DNA of 40,840 nucleotides from Thermodesulfovibrionales bacterium (GTDB taxonomy: Bacteria; Nitrospirota; Thermodesulfovibrionia; Thermodesulfovibrionales; Dissulfurispiraceae): positions 1 to 40,840 of the forward strand of contig JAGUWD010000041.1 in NCBI GenBank assembly GCA_020062545.1, read 5' to 3'. A model generated the notes under the pieces. It searched no databases, was not told where the DNA came from, and saw only the letters and a list, made by a program, of their open reading frames with translations. Every line of letters starts with the position of its first letter. Within the stretch, counting starts at the first letter, position 1. The position numbers were made by a program, and so were the translations under genes. Of the stretch, positions 14,587 through 22,639 are shown one piece after another.

Positions 14587-17311
14587 CGGCAAATACGACC
14601 ATCATCAAATATTAAGGGCGTTTTTCGAGACTACCGCTCTGTCTGACTTCTGCTCGTGGCTTTATTCGGAAGACCATAAGGACTATACTCTTTATGAAAC
14701 CACTGAAGGCATCGGTTTTATATATCAGGTAGCGGTTGCGCCTTTTCTGGGAGAATCTCTTGAATCCGGCTTTACCCAGATATTTAACAGCACATATCCA
14801 AAAGATACACTGATACAGTTTTTCTGTTACGCATCCGAAAACATAAAGCCGTATATAGATGCGTACAGGAATTATCATTCTTATACGCCCAATATTGATA
14901 AACCTCACATTATCAGTGAAATGATCAATAAAAGAGCCGATCTTATAGAAAACGCGGCTATAAACGGATTTTGGGAAGGAATTAAGTTCAGGCCGAGGGT
15001 TTTTAAAAATATCATTTCATTTCTTATTCCTTATTCTTCGTTTAATAACAATGCGGCAGAAACATACAGCAGAGCAAAAGAGATTGCCATAAATGTTAAG
15101 GGCATGCTTAAGGGAATAGACTTGCATCCGCATAATTTAAATGCAACAGGGCTTAAAACAATCCTGCGCGAAGTGTTCAACTGCGGAGTGCAAGGGATAA
15201 TGGAATACGACAACCACAGCGAAATGAGAAGACAGGTTGTAGCTAATAATACGAGCTATTCGATTATTGACGATACTCATTATAGCACCGACTTGCGTAT
15301 CCGCCATGACGGTATGGAAAAATTTGTCAGGACTTTTACAGTGTCCGGCTATCCGAGAAAAATGAACCTGTGGGAGTTCAACAATATTCTTTTCAACTGG
15401 GACAGCCGTGAGGTTGCCCCGCCGATGTATGCTCCTTTCTGCTTGTCGCTATCGGTTAAATATGTGGACTGGAAGATGGCAAAACATAAACTTATGTTGA
15501 AGACCGCGGAAAATATAAGGCAGTCTGAAGGTAATAAACTTGCAAGATTTCTTCCCAAAATAGCGAAAAAGGCCGAGGAATCGAGATATGTCGCCAACCT
15601 TCTTGATGATAACGCAATACCTTTACCATCATATTTCACATTATGGCTTGCTGAAAATACCAAAAGCGGACTTGATTATCTCACGGAAGTGGCGATTAAT
15701 AAGCTCGCTCAGAAAGGCTTTGTTTTTGAAAGAGAAAAAAATCAAAATATGATAGCGGCGTTTCTTGAAAGCCTGCCTCTAAACCACATTAAAGAGAGAG
15801 ATACATATTTAAACAGGCGAACGACTTTGTTCGATGCTAACCTCGCAACGATGGTACCGTTTGTGTCGGATGTATCCGGCTCTGCTACTCCAGATGAAAT
15901 ATTCGTTGGCAGAAAGGGTGGTCTGGCATTTTTCCATAGATACGATTCGGATACGAATTATAACATGTCGATAGTAGCAGAGTCCGGAGGAGGGAAATCG
16001 TTTAACACAGGCAATAGGCATGCTCATGCGCTCGCGGCAGGCAGACAGGTAAGGGTTATTGACGTTGGAAGATCTTATGAATTTCTTTGCCAGGAACTCG
16101 GAGGGGAATATATACATCTCACAGACGAGAGAAACCCTTGCTTTAATTTCTTTACGAATATCCTTGAGACCCCAAGCGGAGATATCCACCCGGACGAGAT
16201 TGACAGTATCGTTCCAATGGTAGGTTTCTTATGCGGACTGGATATTTCCCAGCAGGTCGCAGCTAAGGGCGAGGATAACATATCTGCGAGATATGCCTCG
16301 ATAATCATCAAAGCAATAAATATAGCATATCGGAAAAACGGCAGACAGGCAGGCCTAAAAGATGTTGCTGATGCATTTCTGGAAATAGCGAAAGATTATA
16401 AAGTGCATGATCAGGCGCCTGAAAAATTATACGAAAGCATATGGCCTTATTCACACGGACCGTATGCGAAATATTTCAACGGTGAGAACAATATACATTA
16501 TTCGAAAGATTATATTGTCCTTGAGCTTGAAGAGGTAGCACAAAAAGACACAAGACTGAAGGCTGCTATAATTTTCTCCCTTATTATTCAGATCATGCGT
16601 GAGGTTTTTATACAATGGTCGAAAACCGGAAGGAGGACCGATGTTGATATTGACGAGGCATGGATGTTGTTTACACTTGCAGTAGCATCAGAGTTTATGG
16701 AGTCTGCTGCGAGGCGGTTCAGAAAATACGGTTCATCCCTTTGCGTGATAACCCAGGGGATAGACGACGCTTACAAAAACCCGACGACTAAAGCTATATG
16801 GGAAAACAGCGCCCACAGGATATATCTCAAAATGAAACATTCATCTATAGAACAGGCGCTTAAAGAGAACAGGCTTGTTATGGGAGAGTTCGAGAAGGAA
16901 TGGTTTAAGACACTTGTAACGGACCCCGGCAGATTTTCCGAGCTGTTTGTTGAGACAAAACAGATGTATGGGGTTGCAAGGCTTGTTACTGATAGGTTCA
17001 GTTACGGTTTTTTTACGACAACGGCAGCAGAAAAAACGCAGATTAAAAGTCTTGCGCGTCAATACAATATGGATGTTTACAGTGTTTTAAAAATGCTTAC
17101 TGAAAAAAATCCTATAGGGAAGATTCTTGTAGACATCGGCGGAGTGTCGCCGCTGGCTGTTAAGCTTGCCCTGCGGCATCAAACAGAAGAAGCAAAGGAC
17201 AGAAAAATCGGAGAGATTCTGCTGGAGATGGGATTAAAAGAAGAAATTTTGGAAAGAGCGTTAAAAATACAGGAGGAACAATTGACATGGGAAAAAGTTT
17301 TCGTGAATTAA
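14576..17311 (+). CDS. traC: TraC, VirB4-family T4SS ATPase with extra C-terminal domain
   Basis: The product is 911 aa from ATG 14576, which has GGAGGGG 8 bp upstream; an in-frame GTG/ATG farther up is less likely. The N-terminal domain (about 1-400) matches TraC. The ATPase half has Walker A AESGGGKS (about 468-475) and a Walker B region DVDIDEAWMLF near 687-697. Residues about 845-911 add a segment (KIGEILLEMGLKEEILERA) resembling the small N-terminal domain of type II secretion ATPases (GspE-N), absent from F TraC (875 aa). TraC powers pilus assembly at the inner membrane. It overlaps trbI by 25 bp. Confidence 0.9.
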   Translation: MSNNGKYDHHQILRAFFETTALSDFCSWLYSEDHKDYTLYETTEGIGFIYQVAVAPFLGESLESGFTQIFNSTYPKDTLIQFFCYASENIKPYIDAYRNYHSYTPNIDKPHIISEMINKRADLIENAAINGFWEGIKFRPRVFKNIISFLIPYSSFNNNAAETYSRAKEIAINVKGMLKGIDLHPHNLNATGLKTILREVFNCGVQGIMEYDNHSEMRRQVVANNTSYSIIDDTHYSTDLRIRHDGMEKFVRTFTVSGYPRKMNLWEFNNILFNWDSREVAPPMYAPFCLSLSVKYVDWKMAKHKLMLKTAENIRQSEGNKLARFLPKIAKKAEESRYVANLLDDNAIPLPSYFTLWLAENTKSGLDYLTEVAINKLAQKGFVFEREKNQNMIAAFLESLPLNHIKERDTYLNRRTTLFDANLATMVPFVSDVSGSATPDEIFVGRKGGLAFFHRYDSDTNYNMSIVAESGGGKSFNTGNRHAHALAAGRQVRVIDVGRSYEFLCQELGGEYIHLTDERNPCFNFFTNILETPSGDIHPDEIDSIVPMVGFLCGLDISQQVAAKGEDNISARYASIIIKAINIAYRKNGRQAGLKDVADAFLEIAKDYKVHDQAPEKLYESIWPYSHGPYAKYFNGENNIHYSKDYIVLELEEVAQKDTRLKAAIIFSLIIQIMREVFIQWSKTGRRTDVDIDEAWMLFTLAVASEFMESAARRFRKYGSSLCVITQGIDDAYKNPTTKAIWENSAHRIYLKMKHSSIEQALKENRLVMGEFEKEWFKTLVTDPGRFSELFVETKQMYGVARLVTDRFSYGFFTTTAAEKTQIKSLARQYNMDVYSVLKMLTEKNPIGKILVDIGGVSPLAVKLALRHQTEEAKDRKIGEILLEMGLKEEILERALKIQEEQLTWEKVFVN

Positions 17312-17658
17312 ATTGGATCGTTGTGGCGGTAATATTTGCGTTTGTGCTCAGCTCGATCAACACAATTAACAGCTTTGTGGTCAAAAAGAAACAGGCGACT
17401 TTTTGCACGGTCGATATCTGGCAGATAAGTAACGATATAGCATTGAAGGCGTCCGAACAGAACCAAAATAGCACCTCACCAGATGCAGCGGCAAAAAACG
17501 AGGATATCGCAAAAAAGGTCAATGCTTATATGCAAACAATAAGAGATAGAATATCATCTCCTCGAAAATATGGCTGCGATTATATAGCTGTGAAGGGAAG
17601 CATATTCGGGGAAAATCTAAAAGATATAACCGAACAGGTAATAAAGGATGCTAAGTAG
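17287..17658 (+). CDS. trbI: TrbI (F-type), inner-membrane T4SS protein
   Basis: The product is 123 aa (F TrbI is 128). One N-terminal membrane helix (residues about 10-27, IVVAVIFAFVLSSINTIN) is followed by a periplasmic part with a TFCTVDIWQIS motif, similar to the T-V-D strand of TrbI_Ftype, and a helical tail. It sits between traC and traW, the F order. F TrbI influences pilus outgrowth and retraction. GGAGGA precedes ATG 17287. Confidence 0.75.
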   Translation: MGKSFRELNWIVVAVIFAFVLSSINTINSFVVKKKQATFCTVDIWQISNDIALKASEQNQNSTSPDAAAKNEDIAKKVNAYMQTIRDRISSPRKYGCDYIAVKGSIFGENLKDITEQVIKDAK

Positions 17659-18208
17659 CCTATTTTCATTATTATTGCTTCTTAATCTCGGCGTTCATGG
17701 GCAGACCTACAGCATCGAGGAGCCTGATCTGCAGGCTGAGATTGAGGCAAAGGCCAAAAGCCCTGCAGTACAGCAGGAGGCCGAGGAAAAGCTCAGGAAG
17801 TCGTATATAGCTGATATTTATCTTCCTGATGTTAAGGAGAAATCAAAGAGAGAAAAGACTTTTACATATACGGTTCCCGAAGACCTGATTATCGACGGCA
17901 ATCTTGTTGCAAAAAAAGGTCAGGTTGTAAATATTCTTGAGAAAGTCAAGCTTACGACGAAATATCTTTTTCTGAAAGATTACCAGATGCCGTTATTCGA
18001 GCAACTTTCAAAAAAGGACCGCAATATTGCTGCTGTAGTAATTCTGGGTGATTTGTTGCCAATGATCGAGAAACATCCGAATCACAGAATTTATATGGGT
18101 AGCATGCAGTTGGTAAATAAGTTCGGCATTACAGGTGTCCCTTCAATGGTTTATCAGGAAGGAACGAGTATTATTGTAGAGGAGATGCCTTATGTTACGA
18201 AACACTGA
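17648..18208 (+). CDS. traW: TraW, periplasmic pilus assembly protein
   Basis: The product is 186 aa (F TraW is 210). A signal peptide (about 1-18) precedes YSIEEPDLQAEIEAKA, the Glu-Pro-Asp signature near the mature N-terminus of TraW. The C-terminal domain contains the ILGDLLPMIEKHPNHRIYMG and FGITGVPSMVYQEG stretches, the thioredoxin-like end typical of TraW. TraW works in the periplasm with TrbC and TraU in pilus assembly. It overlaps trbI by 11 bp. Confidence 0.8.
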   Translation: MLSSLFSLLLLLNLGVHGQTYSIEEPDLQAEIEAKAKSPAVQQEAEEKLRKSYIADIYLPDVKEKSKREKTFTYTVPEDLIIDGNLVAKKGQVVNILEKVKLTTKYLFLKDYQMPLFEQLSKKDRNIAAVVILGDLLPMIEKHPNHRIYMGSMQLVNKFGITGVPSMVYQEGTSIIVEEMPYVTKH

Positions 18209-18227
18209 TAGTTGCCAGAGAGGGTTT

Positions 18228-18557
18228 ATGCATATTCATCTGACGGGCATTATAGTCTTTATTTTTGCTCTTATAGGCGTATGGTTTACTTATAAAAGCT
18301 ACCATGAAAATAAGCTGAAAGACAATCTATCTGTTGTTATCAACGACTACAAAGACCTTGTATTGACAGTTGTTAAAGACCCTAATCAGAAACAGCAGGT
18401 AGAGCAGTTGTTTTCAAAGATACAGGCTAATGCAGGCGGCAATGCCAATAGTTATATCGAGCAGATTAAGAGCATTGCCATGCAGTATGGCAATTCGGCT
18501 GAGATACAGAAACAGTTGGAACGCTTAAAGGAGGCGATTAATGCAGACAAGCAGTGA
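18228..18557 (+). CDS. Small unknown membrane protein in the tra operon
   Basis: The product is 109 aa from ATG 18228 (an open frame also reaches 18192 inside traW, with no ribosome site of its own). It has one N-terminal membrane helix (LTGIIVFIFALIGVWFTY, about 5-22) and a soluble helical domain, Gln-rich near the end. I recognise no family. It is the first of three accessory genes inserted between traW and traU; F has no equivalent here. It overlaps the PilZ gene by 17 bp. Confidence 0.6.
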   Translation: MHIHLTGIIVFIFALIGVWFTYKSYHENKLKDNLSVVINDYKDLVLTVVKDPNQKQQVEQLFSKIQANAGGNANSYIEQIKSIAMQYGNSAEIQKQLERLKEAINADKQ

Positions 18558-19188
18558 TAATTTACAACCTGTCAGTCATTACAATCTCCCCCATGAGAGG
18601 TGCGGGATGTATTGCAAAGATATGATTGATTGTCTGTCAAATAATCCTATTTATGTAAAGTGTATAACAGATATAACTATCAACTCTCTTTGCTATGTGG
18701 CAGGCGTTATAAGTCTGATGCTTCAAGAAAACAAAATCAAAACTTATGAACCAATGCTCGTAACTGCCAGCGACCAAATACAAAACATAGCCTTATGGAT
18801 AGAAAAACTACAAAAATACAGCAGTAATCTTCATATTTTAGACAACAGCAGAATTAACGAAGACCGTCGCATATGCCCTCGTTTTCCAACTGCTGATATG
18901 TCAGCAGTAATTAATAACAAGGAATACCTTATCAAAAATATTGGTTTGAAAGGTTGTTTTATTGAAACTCAAGTGCCTTATCCATCCGGGACAACTATAA
19001 ACATGGAAATAGGCATAAACGGTGGAATACCTGTTATCGCAGTAATAAGACACTGCTCAGAGAAAGGTATAGGTGTGGAATTTGTTGAAATGGATAGAGA
19101 TAAAGAGAAAGAGTTTTTATGGCATATGGCAGATTTTTTCTTTAAAGCCAGTAAATCAGAAAGTTGTATTAAAGCTATTGGAGACTAA
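18541..19188 (+). CDS. Cys-bundle plus PilZ domain protein (candidate c-di-GMP effector)
   Basis: The product is 215 aa, cytoplasmic. N-terminal residues 21-51 hold spaced cysteines (21, 25, 31, 41, 51) in helices, resembling DUF326-type four-helix Cys/copper-binding proteins. Residues about 108-200 look like a PilZ domain: RRICPR (109-114) for the RxxxR signature and NIGLKG (133-138) for the D/NxSxxG motif, with Gly replacing Ser, then beta strands. PilZ domains bind cyclic di-GMP and often control motility, surface and secretion machinery. Within a conjugation operon this hints at c-di-GMP control of pilus activity (inference). Gly at the Ser position could weaken binding. The next gene is a stand-alone copy of the N-terminal domain. 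Confidence 0.6.
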   Translation: MQTSSDNLQPVSHYNLPHERCGMYCKDMIDCLSNNPIYVKCITDITINSLCYVAGVISLMLQENKIKTYEPMLVTASDQIQNIALWIEKLQKYSSNLHILDNSRINEDRRICPRFPTADMSAVINNKEYLIKNIGLKGCFIETQVPYPSGTTINMEIGINGGIPVIAVIRHCSEKGIGVEFVEMDRDKEKEFLWHMADFFFKASKSESCIKAIGD

Positions 19189-19190
19189 CC

Positions 19191-19481
19191 ATGCTTGATT
19201 TGCAGAAACAGGTCGACACATTGAAAAAAGAAGCAATTGAGGAACTCAATCATATAGACCGTTGCTTTCGCATCTGCAGACGGAACAACGGGAAGTGTTT
19301 TTCGGATGTCAATCACATTAAGTGCGTATCTGATATGGTTATCAATAAAAGCTGGGCAGCATTAGTAACGATTAATAAGGCAAAACACGAGTGTGACTGC
19401 GAGCATATAGCCTTTTTGCTTGAGCAATCATCGAAAAACCTTGAGGAATTAATAAGGTGGGCAAGAAGAATTCAAAGATAG
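19191..19481 (+). CDS. Stand-alone Cys-bundle protein, paralogue of the PilZ protein's N-terminus
   Basis: The product is 96 aa. Cysteines at 25, 29, 36 and 45 and the KCxxDxxIN core (KCVSDMVIN) align with KCITDITIN in the preceding gene; both end in a Trp-containing helix (LIRWARRIQR versus LWIEKLQK). It therefore looks like a duplicated domain without the PilZ part. A further CDC pair occurs at 68-70. Similar to DUF326-like metal-binding helical bundles (weak). It starts 2 bp after its paralogue and overlaps traU by 25 bp. Confidence 0.6.
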   Translation: MLDLQKQVDTLKKEAIEELNHIDRCFRICRRNNGKCFSDVNHIKCVSDMVINKSWAALVTINKAKHECDCEHIAFLLEQSSKNLEELIRWARRIQR

Positions 19482-20437
19482 CAGCAATTTTCATAGCGGG
19501 TTTTATCTGTTTCTTACTGCTTACAGACGCCTATGCTGATAACCGCCCATGCCTTAATCCTTTCAGCACTGTTGACTGGACTTTTTTTTATGACAAATTG
19601 GAATTTAAAGGCGTCTGTGCCTGCCCTACAGATAATGGCATTAAAATTGGTATGAAATGGACTGTGCCCGAGCCTATAGGTTTTGTGGAAGTGGTGAGAA
19701 AGTCATACTATTATCCCTGTCTTGATATGAAACTGGGAGATACCCTGAAGATGTCAGGTACAAACTATTCTAACCAAGGGGTTAAGAAGAATGTTCATTA
19801 CATCAAATATCCTGTGTTTGGGATTATGAACATTATTTTGGACTATCTGTGTGTTGACAAAAATACAAATTTCGATATAGCTCCACCATCGGAACTTGAC
19901 CCGAGACAGAATGACGACCAACTTTCCTTATTATTTGAACCTGACAAGCTTTTATATGCAAATCCGATAGCTCAGTCCATATGTTTTGCCGACTGTGCAT
20001 CTGCATCCACATGGAAGCCTATCAATTCGTTGTTTTGGTGTGCAGGCTGTTGGGGAACGATAGGAACGGTTGTAACCAATTCGCCAGGTGCCGACCCTGT
20101 GATTGAGTCTGCACTTTTAGTGACAAAACAATTAGACCTTCTTCATGCCGATTTCCAGCTCTGGAAATATTCCGATGCTCCCGATCTTGATTATGTTGCT
20201 CAGGCTGCTCAAGCCGGCAGCGTTTCTGATACTACATGCTCGCCTAAAACCTTTCCGAGGATCATTAAATCACAATATTACATGAATATGTCATATCCGG
20301 TTGTATCCAAAGCAATACCGATAGGTGACTTTGGTATTAAATGGAGTTTTTTCAAACAATACCCGGGCGATGGAGAGGACTTTATATGGACAATATGGAG
20401 GGTTAGAAATTGCTGCACAGGATATCAGTTTCCATAA
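19457..20437 (+). CDS. traU: TraU, mating-channel assembly protein
   Basis: The product is 326 aa (F TraU is 330). A signal peptide ends at about 27 (DAYA-DN). Many cysteines (e.g. CLNPFSTVDW, FKGVCACP, CFADCASAS, CAGCWG) match the TraU pattern, requiring disulfide isomerase. Ends with the KWSFFKQYPGDGEDFIW region. TraU acts in the periplasm in pilus assembly and DNA transfer. GTG 19457 starts it, with GAGGA upstream; it overlaps its neighbours on both sides. Confidence 0.9.
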   Translation: MGKKNSKIAAIFIAGFICFLLLTDAYADNRPCLNPFSTVDWTFFYDKLEFKGVCACPTDNGIKIGMKWTVPEPIGFVEVVRKSYYYPCLDMKLGDTLKMSGTNYSNQGVKKNVHYIKYPVFGIMNIILDYLCVDKNTNFDIAPPSELDPRQNDDQLSLLFEPDKLLYANPIAQSICFADCASASTWKPINSLFWCAGCWGTIGTVVTNSPGADPVIESALLVTKQLDLLHADFQLWKYSDAPDLDYVAQAAQAGSVSDTTCSPKTFPRIIKSQYYMNMSYPVVSKAIPIGDFGIKWSFFKQYPGDGEDFIWTIWRVRNCCTGYQFP

Positions 20438-21306
20438 TAGCGTTATTATTCGCTTATAGCTTTGCCTTCGCAGAAGATACGCATAAGGTATCTATCGAGA
20501 TACCCACGCCCTGTCATAAGGTCGATAAGATTGATGGCAATAAAGTCTATCTCAAGTCTTCTGACAAGCAATGTATACAGGTTATAAGCAGGACCTATAT
20601 AGATATCCATAAAGAAATAACAAGCGTCTATACCTATGTTGACGGCGCAATGTGGAAAGAGCAAAAGGTCATGCCTGTCGAGGATAGCGTTATGGCTGTA
20701 AAAACAGATATTAAAAAGTTCATGCCTAATCCTGAAGACCTCGAAAGAGTAAGGCAATTTGAAAGTTTAAAGAGACAGGAACACATAGAAAATGCCAAAA
20801 AGTATGAACACCTGAAAGACAATGTAAACATAGATAAAGTTCAGGATGTTGCGTTGCCTCAGAATAAGAAGCAGACTACGAAAATAGATATCGCCGCCTT
20901 GCAGAATGAAAAACAGAAGTATATATTTTATCTCTTTTCAAAAAGCATTCCTAATATTGCTGTGGAATCCGTATTTAATCAGTCTAAAAAGCTCGATATT
21001 AACTTTTACGGCGTTTTAAGAGGGATAGATAAAGAGAGGGTTGTCCTTGAGAAAGTTAAGGGCATAAAGGGATTTGAGGAGATTACAGTAAAGGTTAATC
21101 CTCTTATCTTCAAAGCAGTCGGAGCTCAAATGGTTCCGGCTATCGTTTATGCTTACTGCCCTCCACCGGCGATGTTTAGAACAGCCGATTGTGAATGGAA
21201 ATATGTCGTTTACGGCGATATTAGCCTTCTCGGGGCACTTGAGGTCATGGGGAGGCACGACAGCGAGGCACAGAGGCTTTATGAGGAGTTGTTGAATGCG
21301 TTTTAG
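20410..21306 (+). CDS. trbC: TrbC (F-type) with long N-terminal extension
   Basis: The product is 298 aa from TTG 20410 behind GGAGGG. Signal peptide residues 1-21 (YSFAFA-ED). The C-terminal part (about 175-295) matches F-type TrbC: YLFSKSIPNIAVESVF, FYGVLRG, KVNPLIFKAVGAQMVPAIVY and YGDISLLGALEVM. F TrbC is 212 aa, so an N-terminal domain of about 90 aa (20-170), containing a short Lys/Glu helical stretch, is extra. Acts in the periplasm with TraW. Gene order U-TrbC-N equals that of F. Confidence 0.8.
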   Translation: MLHRISVSIIALLFAYSFAFAEDTHKVSIEIPTPCHKVDKIDGNKVYLKSSDKQCIQVISRTYIDIHKEITSVYTYVDGAMWKEQKVMPVEDSVMAVKTDIKKFMPNPEDLERVRQFESLKRQEHIENAKKYEHLKDNVNIDKVQDVALPQNKKQTTKIDIAALQNEKQKYIFYLFSKSIPNIAVESVFNQSKKLDINFYGVLRGIDKERVVLEKVKGIKGFEEITVKVNPLIFKAVGAQMVPAIVYAYCPPPAMFRTADCEWKYVVYGDISLLGALEVMGRHDSEAQRLYEELLNAF

Positions 21307-22639
21307 GCTTATTACAGTGTTAATATACGCTTCTGTGCTTCTGCTCTTCTGCTCTTCTGCTCTATCCTTTGACATCAATTCCTTTTCCTCTGGCATCCAG
21401 CAGAAAAACACCCCTGAGCAATGGATAAAAAAGAATCAGATACCAAATTATGACGAAAGCTATCTGAATCAGGGTAATCTCAGCGGTTATGAAGACCAGC
21501 AAAAGGCTCAGAAGTTTATGGATCTGGCTGCTCAGCTGATACAGTCGCAGTATACTTATACTTGCTCAATGATCAGAAAAGTTGAGGACAAGACTTTCTT
21601 CCAGTGTAATGTTGACGGAAGCATATACCCTTCAATGGGATTATGCACTGCTAATTGCAAAACTATCTATGCTTGTCAGCAAGAGCAATGTTTATATCAG
21701 AATATGTGTTCCGCGTATCAGGTTTGTCCTCTCGGAGACTATCCCTGTGTAAACAACTCCTGCACACAGACCGGAACATGCTCGTCAACTCAGGTCACCA
21801 CAACTCAATACCAGTGCCCCACAAACGGACAGACCTACAGCGACCAGACGACTTGCAATAACGCTTGTCTAAGTTATGCCGCGCCTATATATAATCAGAC
21901 AATCTGCACGCCAACGAGTTGGGCCACTGGATTTGGAATGCCATGCTGTACTTGCTGGAACTTTTGTGGGCCGCAAGGCTACTTTTCACAAGGGTATAAT
22001 CAGTTGTATGTAAATGGCGGTTATCAAGGGCTTATTTCAGGAGTTCCGTCATGCGATACAGGGTGTGATTGGGGGCAGTTTGACGTTCAGTGGGCAAGCG
22101 GTGGATCCAGTTCATATACTTTGGGACGAGCAGAATCATGGGAGTTGTGTAAAACTTATAATGCTTGTAATATTGCTACGGGCTATACTTCAGAAGGTAT
22201 TCAGTACTATTATTGCACTAATTCTAACAGTATAACTTGTCCATCTGGTTATAGCGTAACAACAATTGATGGTAAAAGCGTATGTCAGAAAGGCACATCA
22301 TGCGTGACACAAAACACCACTACCACCAAATACCAGTGCAGTCTTACAGGCACACAGTATGATACGCAGAGCCAATGCACTTCGGCATGTCTGAATACAG
22401 CTACATGCAACACAAATTACAAATGCACCTATGAAAACAGTATCTATTCTGATGCTTCTACCTGTCAGGCCAATTGCTCGTTTTATCAGTGCCCCTCCGA
22501 TGGTGCGTATTATCTAACCGCTCCTGAATGCCAGAACGCCTGTGCCTCGTTTATCTGCCAGAAAGATGGAGTTAAATTCACTTCTATGTATGATTGCCAA
22601 TTGAATTGTAAGGAGGCCGGCTCATGCACCGCACAATAA
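21296..22639 (+). CDS. Secreted Cys-rich protein with six repeats
   Basis: The product is 447 aa. Signal peptide (about 1-24) then a Gln-rich head. The body has about six copies of a ~25-aa unit, (F/Y)xCxxxGxxYxxxxxCxxxC: YQCPTNGQTYSDQTTCNNAC, YQCSLTGTQYDTQSQCTSAC, YKCTYENSIYSDASTCQANC, YQCPSDGAYYLTAPECQNAC are the clearest, with copies at both ends and a Gly/Cys-rich middle (about 200-270). About one residue in ten is Cys, so it must be disulfide-rich and outside the cell membrane, relying on DsbC. Neighbour of TraN with the same 16-bp overlap style. Function unknown; a surface adhesin or TraN accessory is plausible. It overlaps trbC by 11 bp. Confidence 0.65.
   Translation: MRFRLITVLIYASVLLLFCSSALSFDINSFSSGIQQKNTPEQWIKKNQIPNYDESYLNQGNLSGYEDQQKAQKFMDLAAQLIQSQYTYTCSMIRKVEDKTFFQCNVDGSIYPSMGLCTANCKTIYACQQEQCLYQNMCSAYQVCPLGDYPCVNNSCTQTGTCSSTQVTTTQYQCPTNGQTYSDQTTCNNACLSYAAPIYNQTICTPTSWATGFGMPCCTCWNFCGPQGYFSQGYNQLYVNGGYQGLISGVPSCDTGCDWGQFDVQWASGGSSSYTLGRAESWELCKTYNACNIATGYTSEGIQYYYCTNSNSITCPSGYSVTTIDGKSVCQKGTSCVTQNTTTTKYQCSLTGTQYDTQSQCTSACLNTATCNTNYKCTYENSIYSDASTCQANCSFYQCPSDGAYYLTAPECQNACASFICQKDGVKFTSMYDCQLNCKEAGSCTAQ

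Noticed and set aside
21296-22639. Kazal-type protease inhibitor repeats
   Set aside because: The G-x-x-Y and Cys pattern is similar, but Cys spacing and number differ from Kazal domains.
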